Assembly: GCA_023458755.1 (NCBI GenBank)
Contig: JAEWYE010000028.1
Location: 8,945 to 72,944 of the forward strand
Direction: 5' to 3'
Source of the DNA: Bacillota bacterium
GTDB lineage: Bacteria > Bacillota > Clostridia > Oscillospirales > Acutalibacteraceae
DNA: 64,000 nt
In this document: positions 33,838 to 41,713 of the stretch, piece after piece
Layout of the letters: each line of letters opens with the position of its first letter
Numbering within the stretch: the stretch's first letter is position 1
Notes under the pieces: generated by a model
What the model was told of the DNA's origin: nothing
Databases searched by the model: none
What the model saw: the letters and a program-made list of their open reading frames with translations, nothing else
Program-made: the position numbers and the translations under genes

Positions 33838-35248
33838 CGATAGCCGTCTTCCTTTCATACACTTTTTGCAGAATCTGCTGACTGATTTTTGGTGTGTTAT
33901 CGGTGGAAAGCACGATATTTTCTGCGGTTAGGCCGTTTTGTGTGAATATCTGCGAAATGTTGCTGCTGATTTCCCGGCTGCTTTCCTGCAGTGTGGGCGG
34001 GTAACTCAGCTTAATATTGGCATTCTTTTGCGTTAACTCAATGGATGCTTCAAAATAACCCAATTCTTTAATGTCAAAGGTTAAAAACAAACGTGTAGAT
34101 TTTGGAACGTTTTCCTGCTGAGCGGATTTATTCTGGCTATCCTTGTCTTTCTCAATCCATAGCTCCGAAAACATATAATGTCCGTTGTAGTTAATCGGCA
34201 GAAACAGATGTGTGTAGGGCATGTAAACGCTGTTGTCCAGCAGAAGTGCGTTGCAGATATCTTTATAAAGCGCCTGACTGGTATTTGAGGCGTTTAGCTT
34301 TGATCCTTCCGACAAAATATTGATCAGCGAGTCAAAAAAAGTATTTTCGGTTTTCTGATTCGACTGTGCAATGTCCTTGGCGAACATAGCCTTCATGTAT
34401 TCAATTTTATCCGTCGGCAAATTCAGATGAAATCTGCAGTAATCCAGTAAATCCTCGAATCTTCCGATTAATTCCTGCTGGGAGCTTGTGTTCAGCCGTG
34501 CCAAATCATGCACCATAAGTGTGATTGTATCGCGTGCTTTGCCGAAATCGTTCAGTTTTGAAACATATTCGCTCAGCAGTGGTATAATCTTATTTTTTAA
34601 AACCATCAGGTTAAAGTCAATGCTTTCCACCGCGTGGTCGGTAACAATATCATTGGTCAGCGCTTTCAGCTTGTCCGCATACGATTTTGGAATCTGCTGC
34701 TGCAGGGTGTTCAGCTGGCGGACAATGGCGTTTGTGGTGTCGGAAATAGAGAAAAAGCCGTCGTACCCTTTCAAAAACTTTGCAATCTGCTGGTCGAGCT
34801 CCGCACTTTTTGTCTGCGCGGATAAACTGCGCAGAACGTTAAAAACCGTACCGGAAAATTTTGTGTGATTGGTTTGCTGAAACATCAGATTCTTTAATAT
34901 TTCACCTTTGTTCATTGCAAGACTGGAGGAAAGCTGCTTTAAAGCGGCACTCGCGGTCTGCCCGCGCTGAATCGTTTCTTCCCTGCTGAAAATATCAAAC
35001 ATAATTTTTTGCAGAGTTTGCGCAAGCGCCGGCGTTTGGCGAAGCTGCTGCACAAATTTTGTAAATACAGAAGTATGGTTCAGTAAAGCGTTGTTGATAT
35101 TTTCTTTGGCGGCTTGCTCGCCTTGGTTGGCAGGCGTTACTACTGTCGGATTAATCACTTCATTAATGGGTGATTCTTTTGCGGGTCTTAGCTTGTTTAC
35201 TGTGTCGTTTGTTGTAATGGGAGTGGTTATGCGTAAATTATCCGGCAT
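33824..35248 (-). CDS. FliK-like/YlqG-type protein of unknown function
   Basis: 474 aa, mostly predicted helical, no membrane segment. The C-terminal region (SELWIEKD, then LFLTFDIKELGYFEASIELT and NANIKLSYPP) resembles the beta domain of FliK-type hook-length proteins. It is translationally coupled to fhlB, as in Bacillus ylqG-ylqH. This suggests a role with FhlB in type III export control, but I see no clear domain over residues 1-350. GAGGTG 6 bases before ATG 35248 fixes the start. Confidence 0.6.
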   Translation of the reverse strand: MPDNLRITTPITTNDTVNKLRPAKESPINEVINPTVVTPANQGEQAAKENINNALLNHTSVFTKFVQQLRQTPALAQTLQKIMFDIFSREETIQRGQTASAALKQLSSSLAMNKGEILKNLMFQQTNHTKFSGTVFNVLRSLSAQTKSAELDQQIAKFLKGYDGFFSISDTTNAIVRQLNTLQQQIPKSYADKLKALTNDIVTDHAVESIDFNLMVLKNKIIPLLSEYVSKLNDFGKARDTITLMVHDLARLNTSSQQELIGRFEDLLDYCRFHLNLPTDKIEYMKAMFAKDIAQSNQKTENTFFDSLINILSEGSKLNASNTSQALYKDICNALLLDNSVYMPYTHLFLPINYNGHYMFSELWIEKDKDSQNKSAQQENVPKSTRLFLTFDIKELGYFEASIELTQKNANIKLSYPPTLQESSREISSNISQIFTQNGLTAENIVLSTDNTPKISQQILQKVYERKTAIDVTI

Positions 35249-35285
35249 AAAAAACACCTCAGTAAATAAATTTTAACACTTTTTA

Positions 35286-35312
35286 TTAATTTTAAGTGAT
35301 TTTTGTCGATAT
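35286..35312 (+). promoter_or_regulatory. Sigma-28-like promoter of cheA
   Basis: TTAA (35286-35289), 15 bases, then GTCGATAT (35305-35312), against TAAA-N15-GCCGATAT: three of four and seven of eight matches. It lies 54 bases before cheA. An overlapping TATAAT at 35319-35324 lacks a usable sigma-A -35. Confidence 0.5.
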
Positions 35313-35365
35313 ATAGTATATAATATCTATAACGTAAAAACTTTTATTAGGCGGTGAAGTATAAA

Positions 35366-37462
35366 ATGGATAATAATATGGAATCAATGTTGGACGTATA
35401 TTTGTTTGAAGCAAATGATTTATTGGAACACCTCGATGAAATACTGATAAACTGCGAAAAAGTAAATTCGTTTGATTCGGACAGTATCAATGAAATTTTC
35501 CGAATCATGCACACGATCAAGGGTTCTTCTGCCATGATGCAGTTTAACAGCCTGGCCACTATTTCACACAAGGTTGAGGATCTGTTCTTTTTTGTACGCG
35601 AAAACGGTATTGGCGATCAATACTTAAGCGAGTTGTTTGATTTAATGTTTAAATCCAGCGACTTTATTAAAGCAGAAGTGGAGAAGGTACAAAATAACGA
35701 GCCTCTTACTACAGATATCGACACTTTTGAACAAGAAATTAATGATTTTCTTAAAAAAATTTCCGGCAAGGCTTCCGGCAGCGCCGCAAAACCATCCGCT
35801 CCCGCGGTAAAGGAACAGTCGGCTCCCGTCACGCAATCCGCAGTGCCTTCTGTAAAATCGGCCGTGCAGCAAAGCACAGCGGATTCCACGACCGCAACGC
35901 AGGAAAGCTTTGTAAAAGCCGAAGAGAAAAAGGGTTTCCCTTATGTTTTGAAGGTTTCGTTCGATGAAGAAGCCCAAATGGAAAATCTGCGAGCCTATAT
36001 GCTGGTAAATGCCATTACCGATATCTATCTGGATATCGAATATTATCCGCAGGATATCCAAACCAATTCCGAGACAGTCGAAGAAATCAACCGCGACGGT
36101 TTCCTGATTGCTTTCAAAGAAAAGAGCGGGATGGACAGCGGTATTAAAGTAATTGAGCATTTTATCTATGCGAAGAATTATACCATACTGAATCAGGAAA
36201 ATGATGTCCAGCAGGCAGCACAAGATGAAAAAATCGAAAATTCAGACTCACGCGCTGCTGCTCCTCAGCCACACCAAGTTGTAAAACAGAACCTGATTAA
36301 TGTGAATTTGTCAAGACTTGACAGCCTGATGGATTTGATGGGTGAAATCGTTATTACGGAATCTATGGTTACCTCCGCACCGGTCGGGCAGCAGGGAGGC
36401 GCGGCGGACAACAGCTTTAACAAAGCATCCCGCCAGCTTCGCAAACTAACTGACGAGCTTCAGGAAATCGTTATGTCGATCCGTATGGTGCCGATTTCGG
36501 GTGTGTTCCAAAAAATGAACCGTATTGTGCGCGATATGAGCAAAAAATTGGATAAGGACGTTCAGCTTGTATTAGTAGGCGAAGATACCGAAGTGGATAA
36601 GACCATTGTGGACAGCATCAGCGACCCGATTATGCACCTTGTGCGCAACTGTATGGATCACGGCATTGAAACCAAAGAGGAACGCGCAAAAACCGATAAA
36701 CCCGCCAAAGGGACGGTTACCCTTTCCGCCCAGAACACCGGCGGTGAGATTTTGATTACGGTTGAAGATGACGGCGCGGGTATCAACCGCGAAGGCGTTT
36801 TGCGCAAAGCCAAGAAACAGGGACTTCTGACAAAACCGGAAAATGAATATACCGACAAAGAAGTGAACAACTTCATTTTAATGCCCGGATTCTCTACGAA
36901 TGAAGTGGTAACCGAATATTCCGGCAGAGGCGTGGGCATGGACGTCGTGAAAAAGAATGTCGAAAAAATCGGCGGCGATGTGACCTTGACCAGTGAAGAA
37001 GGAAAAGGCACGAAAATTGTATTTAAAATACCGCTTACGCTCGCGATTGTAAACGGTATGAAAGTTTCGGTCGGGGAAACCATGTTTACCATCCCGATCA
37101 GCAACATTAAGCAATCCTTTAAAGTTACAAAGGACGATGTTATTTACGATACCGATAAAAATGAAATTATTATGGTTCGCAATGAGTACTATCCGGTCAT
37201 CCGCCTGCACGAAACGTTCGGTATTCCAACTGAAATCACCGATATCAGTGAAGGTATCGTGCTGTTAGTGGAAACACACGAAACTACATACTGCATTTTT
37301 GCGGATGTTCTTTTGGGCGAACAGCAGGTGGTGGTCAAACCGCTTCCGTCTTATTTGAACAGTTATAATATTAAAGAATTCGGAATATCCGGTTGCGCGA
37401 TTTTGGGTGACGGCAGTATCAGTCTTATTTTGGATATTCAAAATCTATTCAACAGCAACTGA
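35366..37462 (+). CDS. cheA: Chemotaxis histidine kinase CheA
   Basis: 698 aa. P1 has the phosphorylated His49 in FRIMHTIKGSSAMMQF. After a Pro/Ala/Ser-rich linker comes a P2-type CheY-docking domain (FPYVLKVSFDEEAQMENLRA). P3 dimerisation, then the P4 kinase: N box HLVRNCMDHGIETKEER, G1 VEDDGAGI, G2 GRGVGMDVVKKNVEKIGG and GKGTKIVFKIPLTLAI. P5 CheW-like domain ends the protein. ATG 35366 with GGCGGTGA 8 bases upstream. First gene of cheA-cheR-cheB. Confidence 0.97.
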   Translation: MDNNMESMLDVYLFEANDLLEHLDEILINCEKVNSFDSDSINEIFRIMHTIKGSSAMMQFNSLATISHKVEDLFFFVRENGIGDQYLSELFDLMFKSSDFIKAEVEKVQNNEPLTTDIDTFEQEINDFLKKISGKASGSAAKPSAPAVKEQSAPVTQSAVPSVKSAVQQSTADSTTATQESFVKAEEKKGFPYVLKVSFDEEAQMENLRAYMLVNAITDIYLDIEYYPQDIQTNSETVEEINRDGFLIAFKEKSGMDSGIKVIEHFIYAKNYTILNQENDVQQAAQDEKIENSDSRAAAPQPHQVVKQNLINVNLSRLDSLMDLMGEIVITESMVTSAPVGQQGGAADNSFNKASRQLRKLTDELQEIVMSIRMVPISGVFQKMNRIVRDMSKKLDKDVQLVLVGEDTEVDKTIVDSISDPIMHLVRNCMDHGIETKEERAKTDKPAKGTVTLSAQNTGGEILITVEDDGAGINREGVLRKAKKQGLLTKPENEYTDKEVNNFILMPGFSTNEVVTEYSGRGVGMDVVKKNVEKIGGDVTLTSEEGKGTKIVFKIPLTLAIVNGMKVSVGETMFTIPISNIKQSFKVTKDDVIYDTDKNEIIMVRNEYYPVIRLHETFGIPTEITDISEGIVLLVETHETTYCIFADVLLGEQQVVVKPLPSYLNSYNIKEFGISGCAILGDGSISLILDIQNLFNSN

Positions 37463-37490
37463 CAGCACCTTATTGCAAAGGGGAACAGGC

Positions 37491-38291
37491 ATGATACGTT
37501 TAACCGATAAGGAATTTCTTGATATCGTAAGCTATATCAAATCCAATTACGGTATCAATTTAGAGAAAAAAAGGCAGCTTATTGAGTCCAGAATGTATTC
37601 GGTTTTAGCGGAGAAGAATTTAACGAACTTTACCGATTACTTTGCCTTGATTCAGCAGAACAATTCCAACGAAATTACCGCGATGCTCAATAAGCTTACC
37701 ACCAATCATACCTATTTTCTGCGTGAACCAAGCCATTTTGAATTCATGAAAGAGGTCTTTCTCCCGGAACAGGAAAGAAACAACCGCGAAAAGGATATCC
37801 GGATTTGGAGCGCGGGGTGTTCTTCCGGCGAGGAAGCCTATACCACCATTATGACGCTGAAAGACTATTTTGGCTCGCAAAAATGGGACTACCGCATTTT
37901 GGCAACCGACATTTCCGCCAAAGTGATGGAAAGTGCGCAGATTGGTGTTTACAGCAAAGAATCCATTAAGGATATTTCGCCTTTGTGGAAACAGAAGTAT
38001 TTTACCCCAAAGGGTGAGGAACACTACGCATTGAGTGATGAGATAAAAAAGGAAGTCATTTTTAAACCGCTCAATTTAATGGGGAGTTTCTCATTCAAAA
38101 AACCGTTTGATTTAATTTTTTGCAGGAATGTTATGATTTATTTTGATCAGCCTACCAAAAACGCACTGATCAATAAGTTTTATGACGTACTGAAACCTGG
38201 TGGGTATTTGTTTATTGGGCATTCTGAAACGGTACAAAGGGAGAGTTCAAAATTCAAGTATATTAAGCCTTCGATTTATCAGAAAGGATAG
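37491..38291 (+). CDS. cheR: Chemoreceptor methyltransferase CheR
   Basis: Transfers methyl groups from SAM to receptor glutamates. 266 aa: N-terminal helical domain (EFLDIVSYIKSNYGINLEKK), then the SAM-binding domain with IRIWSAGCSSGEEAYTTIMT and the FDLIFCRNVMIYFDQPTKNA motif, both diagnostic. ATG 37491 follows AAAGGGG; upstream in-frame sequence is inside cheA and unconserved. 28 bases separate it from cheA. Confidence 0.96.
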   Translation: MIRLTDKEFLDIVSYIKSNYGINLEKKRQLIESRMYSVLAEKNLTNFTDYFALIQQNNSNEITAMLNKLTTNHTYFLREPSHFEFMKEVFLPEQERNNREKDIRIWSAGCSSGEEAYTTIMTLKDYFGSQKWDYRILATDISAKVMESAQIGVYSKESIKDISPLWKQKYFTPKGEEHYALSDEIKKEVIFKPLNLMGSFSFKKPFDLIFCRNVMIYFDQPTKNALINKFYDVLKPGGYLFIGHSETVQRESSKFKYIKPSIYQKG

Positions 38292-38296
38292 CAAAT

Positions 38297-39343
38297 ATGG
38301 TCTTACAAGCAATAAGGGTGTTGATTGTGGATGATTCTGCATTCTTTCGGGTCGCTTTGCAAAAAGCCTTGAGCGGTGACCAGCATATTCAAGTGATTGG
38401 AACGGCTGCTGACGCGCTTGAAGCGGAGAAAAAGATCAAAGAATTATCACCTGACGTTGTTACAATGGATGTAGAAATGCCGGACATGCGCGGTACGGAT
38501 TTCTTAAAAAAGATGATTCCGGTCAATCCGGTACCGGTTGTACTGGTGAGTTCTACCAATATCGGTATCTTTGAAGCACTGGATGCCGGAGCGGTGGATT
38601 TTGTAAAGAAGCCCAATATTCAAAATGACAGTGATTTTGCTGCTTTTTGCAGCGAGCTGTCGGTGAAAATCAAAATTGCGTCATCAGCGAAGGTTCGCAA
38701 GCTGATGGTACAGCCGCCCAGCCGTCCTTTGCCGGAACTGAATATCAGCAGCAATCCCCGAAAGCATGTTATTGCGATCGGTGCCTCCACCGGCGGAACC
38801 GAGGCTACTTTGGAAATTTTAAAGCAGCTTCCGCCCGATATACCGGGAATTGTCGTTGTACAGCATATGCCGGCCGGTTTTACCAAAATGTATGCGGAAC
38901 GTTTGGACCGCATTTGCAAAATTAGTGTTTCCGAGGCACAAAACGGTGATCGTGTGCGGCCGGGCCACGCCATTATTGCCGCTGGGGAAAAACACATGAC
39001 CTTAAAAAAAGATGCCGCGGGTTATTATGTGCATTGTGAACCGGGCCCAAAGGTGAGCGGACATTGTCCGTCTGTTGATGTATTGTTTAACTCTGTTGCC
39101 AAGGCAGCCGGATCTGACGCAGTCGGCGTTATTTTAACCGGTATGGGCAAAGACGGAGCGGAAGGTTTATTGAATATGAGAAAAGCCGGGGCCAGTACGA
39201 TTGGTCAGGATAAACAATCCTGCGTTGTGTACGGAATGCCAATGGTTGCTTTTGATATCGGTGCTGTGGAAACGCAGGCGCCGTGTCAGGCAATTTCCGG
39301 TATTCTCATTCAAAAAATAAATACTTTGGGATGCGCTGATTAA
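38297..39343 (+). CDS. cheB: Chemotaxis methylesterase/deamidase CheB
   Basis: 348 aa. Receiver domain (Asp58 in VVTMDVEMPDMRG) joined by a linker to the methylesterase with the catalytic triad motifs: IAIGASTGGTEATLEIL (Ser), VVQHMPAGFTKMYAERLD (His) and VILTGMGKDGAEGLL (Asp). All are present. It removes receptor methyl groups when phosphorylated by CheA. GAAAGGAT precedes ATG. It is the last gene of cheA-cheR-cheB before a terminator. Confidence 0.97.
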   Translation: MVLQAIRVLIVDDSAFFRVALQKALSGDQHIQVIGTAADALEAEKKIKELSPDVVTMDVEMPDMRGTDFLKKMIPVNPVPVVLVSSTNIGIFEALDAGAVDFVKKPNIQNDSDFAAFCSELSVKIKIASSAKVRKLMVQPPSRPLPELNISSNPRKHVIAIGASTGGTEATLEILKQLPPDIPGIVVVQHMPAGFTKMYAERLDRICKISVSEAQNGDRVRPGHAIIAAGEKHMTLKKDAAGYYVHCEPGPKVSGHCPSVDVLFNSVAKAAGSDAVGVILTGMGKDGAEGLLNMRKAGASTIGQDKQSCVVYGMPMVAFDIGAVETQAPCQAISGILIQKINTLGCAD

Positions 39344-39352
39344 GTCATAGAC

Positions 39353-39404
39353 AGGAATTCAAAGCCGCGAGATTTTTAGGCGGAGCGGCTTTTGAATTCC
39401 TTTT
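39353..39404 (+). terminator. Terminator after cheB
   Basis: AGGAATTCAAAGCCGC pairs with GCGGCTTTTGAATTCC with one bulged base, followed by TTTT. It ends the cheA-cheR-cheB message before the second MCP gene. Confidence 0.75.
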
Positions 39405-39450
39405 ATCAGCGTTTCCCTGCAAACCGTAAATTTAAGGGAGAAGTTGAAAA

Positions 39451-41172
39451 ATGATTGGAAATGAGAGTAACACACTGAAAATTCGAAAATCGGCACAGAA
39501 AGCTGGAAAAGCGAAATCCATAAAGGCAAAATTACTGATTGGTATGGTCGCGTTAACGTCCAGCATCAGCATTCTGTCGGGGACAATCTTCACAATATTT
39601 TTGGCAAACAATTCGAAAGATACAGGCAGTACAGATACAGCCATTACGATTACCGTTGCCTTGACGATTGTATTTATTGTTTTGTCCTGCATTGTTTCGG
39701 TCAAGATTGCCGACTCCATTGTAAACCCGATTATCGCCTTGGTGCAGCGTATTGAATCGTTAGCCGACGGTGACCTGCATACGCGTGTTCCGGCGGTGAA
39801 AGCGAAGGGCGAAGTTCAGACTCTTTCCACCGCTTTCGCGGATACCATTAATCTGCTGAATGGCTACATAAGTGAAATTTCCCGCATTTTGGGCAATATG
39901 TCAAAGGGCGATTTTACCGTTACGATTACACAGGATTACAAAGGGGACTTTGTGGCGATTAAAACGGCTTTGAATACAATTGTCACATCCCTTCATACCA
40001 TGTTTGTCGATATCAACAAGTCTGCCGATGAAGTGGCAAACGGTGCAAATCAGGTATCAAGCGGCGCACAGGCACTTTCACAGGGTGCTACCGAGCAGGC
40101 AAGTACTATTGAGCAGCTTTCCGCTTCCATTCAGGAGATTGCGGATCAAGTCAAACAAAGTGCGGCTAACGCTTCCAGCGCCAACCAGTTTGCGGCTCAG
40201 TCCACCCAAGAGGTGGATAACGGCAATGAACATATGAAGCAAATGATTGCCGCTATGGATGAAATCAGCGAATCTTCCAAGCAAATCGGTGCCATCATCA
40301 AAGCAATTCAGAATATCGCGTTCCAAACGAACATTCTTGCACTGAATGCGGCAGTGGAAGCGGCTAGAGCCGGTGAAGCCGGCAAGGGTTTCGCTGTTGT
40401 TGCGGATGAAGTAAGAAATCTTGCGGGAAAGAGCGCAGAGGCAGCAAAAAATACAACAGCGCTGATTGAAAACTCTATACGCGCAGTTGAAAAGGGTCAG
40501 AGAATTGCGGATGAAACGGCAAAATCGCTCAATGCGATTATTGCCGGTACACAGCAGACGAGCGAATTGATTCGCCAAATTTCCGAAAGTGCAAACGAAC
40601 AGGCAACTTCCATTAATCAGGTGACTCTGGGTGTTGAACAGATTTCCGGCGTGGTGCAGACAAACTCCGCAACGGCAGAGCAAAGTGCAGCAACCAGTGA
40701 AGAACTCAGCGGCCAGGCACAATTGCTGAAACAAAATTTGGCACACTTGAAACTTACAAAAACAGAGGAAAAGGCACAGGCTGCCAGAACCTTGAAGTTT
40801 TATGAGCAGGCAAATAAAAAGGCCGAGGCAAAAGCAATCGAACCGGCCGCAAAACCGGCTGCACAGGCAGTTGCCGAACCGGTCACTGAAAAGGCTTCTG
40901 AACCGGTAGCCACAGTGCCTGCGGAGCCAACTCCGGAAAAAGTTCCAGAACCGGCCGCTGCGCCGACTGTGGAATCCGCCGGTGAACCGGTTACCGAACC
41001 GACTGCTACTCCGACTGTGGAACCAGCCGCGGAAGTCGCCAGTGAACCAGTTTCTGGAGTTCTGGTGGAACCTGTCATCGAGTCTGCCCCGGAATCTCTC
41101 AATGAGCCCGCTGAGGAGTTAGAGAAAGAACCGGAGCTTGCTGCAGCGGGAGCCGATTCCGACAAGCATTAA
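39451..41172 (+). CDS. Methyl-accepting chemotaxis protein with Glu/Pro/Ala tail
   Basis: 573 aa. Two membrane helices (about 28-54 and 67-90) are separated by a loop of roughly a dozen residues, so there is no extracellular sensor. HAMP follows (VQRIESLADGDLHTRVPAVK), then the signalling domain with QNIAFQTNILALNAAVEAAR and GKGFAVVADEVRNLAGKSAE. After about residue 455 comes an unusual tail of some 110 residues built from EP, EPV and PAxE repeats (EPVTEKASEPVATVPAEPTP). The tail has no known partner. It has its own ribosome site and follows the cheB terminator. Confidence 0.92.
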   Translation: MIGNESNTLKIRKSAQKAGKAKSIKAKLLIGMVALTSSISILSGTIFTIFLANNSKDTGSTDTAITITVALTIVFIVLSCIVSVKIADSIVNPIIALVQRIESLADGDLHTRVPAVKAKGEVQTLSTAFADTINLLNGYISEISRILGNMSKGDFTVTITQDYKGDFVAIKTALNTIVTSLHTMFVDINKSADEVANGANQVSSGAQALSQGATEQASTIEQLSASIQEIADQVKQSAANASSANQFAAQSTQEVDNGNEHMKQMIAAMDEISESSKQIGAIIKAIQNIAFQTNILALNAAVEAARAGEAGKGFAVVADEVRNLAGKSAEAAKNTTALIENSIRAVEKGQRIADETAKSLNAIIAGTQQTSELIRQISESANEQATSINQVTLGVEQISGVVQTNSATAEQSAATSEELSGQAQLLKQNLAHLKLTKTEEKAQAARTLKFYEQANKKAEAKAIEPAAKPAAQAVAEPVTEKASEPVATVPAEPTPEKVPEPAAAPTVESAGEPVTEPTATPTVEPAAEVASEPVSGVLVEPVIESAPESLNEPAEELEKEPELAAAGADSDKH

Positions 41173-41186
41173 GTATTTAATATTGG

Positions 41187-41228
41187 ATAAAAATGGTACT
41201 CGCCGTTTCCGGTGAGTACCATTTTTTA
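41187..41228. terminator. Bidirectional terminator after MCP
   Basis: AAAAATGGTACTC-g-CCG pairs with CGG-t-GAGTACCATTTTT. It lies between the convergent MCP and 69-aa genes with A and T tracts at either end. Confidence 0.85.
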
Positions 41229-41255
41229 TCCCTGTACTTTTATCGGGGCTTGCGA

Positions 41256-41465
41256 TTAATGTCTGCGCTCACATAAAATTCTGTCAATCACTTCGTCAAG
41301 CAGACGCAAATCGGAAGTATTCAGCTCATCCAGCAAAGAAAGGATTTTCTTTAATGCTTTTGCACTTGAGCAATCGCAGTCAAAATCCTTCTCCCTGTCT
41401 TTTCCTCTAAATTCTTCGCCCTGAGATATATTTTCATTCCAGAATTCAGCAGATGATTTCGGCAT
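41256..41465 (-). CDS. Small hypothetical protein (69 aa)
   Basis: Not recognised. Acidic, Lys/Glu-rich, with an FDCDCSSAK Cys pair followed by a predicted amphipathic helix (ALKKILSLLDELNTSDLRLL) and a C-terminal CERRH. The gene looks real because its ATG is preceded by AAGGAAAGGAGG at ideal spacing and it lies between its own terminator and a 248-base divergent region. No membrane segment. It might be a small regulator or adaptor; nothing in the sequence says which. Confidence 0.65.
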   Translation of the reverse strand: MPKSSAEFWNENISQGEEFRGKDREKDFDCDCSSAKALKKILSLLDELNTSDLRLLDEVIDRILCERRH

Positions 41466-41507
41466 GTGTTTTCCTCCTTTCCTTAAGCTTATTCCATAAT
41501 ATGTAGA

Positions 41508-41525
41508 TTGTCCGCAACTTGTCCG
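41508..41525. repeat. TTGTCCG direct repeat, 11-bp period
   Basis: TTGTCCG occurs at 41508-41514 and 41519-41525, spaced by caac. The 11-base period places both on the same DNA face. It lies upstream of the small 69-aa gene and may be its control site. Confidence 0.45.
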
Positions 41526-41550
41526 TAAAATTTGTTTCTATATTCCCGTG

Positions 41551-41568
41551 CTTTAACCTCGCTTTAAC
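41551..41568 (+). promoter_or_regulatory. CTTTAAC direct repeat, 11-bp period (Pho-box-like)
   Basis: CTTTAAC at 41551-41557 and again at 41562-41568 with 4 bases between. Direct repeats of TTTAAC type with 11-base period are typical of OmpR/PhoB/PhoP-class response regulator sites. A perfect -10 TATAAT follows at 41603-41608, with a poor -35. The pair could be an activator site for the EAL-CBS-GGDEF gene. Confidence 0.5.
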
Positions 41569-41713
41569 ACATATGTAATGAAGAAATAACGGGAAAAGCG
41601 GTATAATAAGTCGATGTATGTAATACTAGTTTTCGATAAAAGTGCAGGCAAAGATTCTATTCCATCCATTACGGTGGAATGTCACATCAAAATCCATAAC
41701 GGAGGGGTACCAC

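Noticed and set aside
41642..41713. Upstream start for the EAL-CBS-GGDEF protein
   Set aside because: The extra 24 codons lack a ribosome site, while GGAGGGG stands right before ATG 41714.
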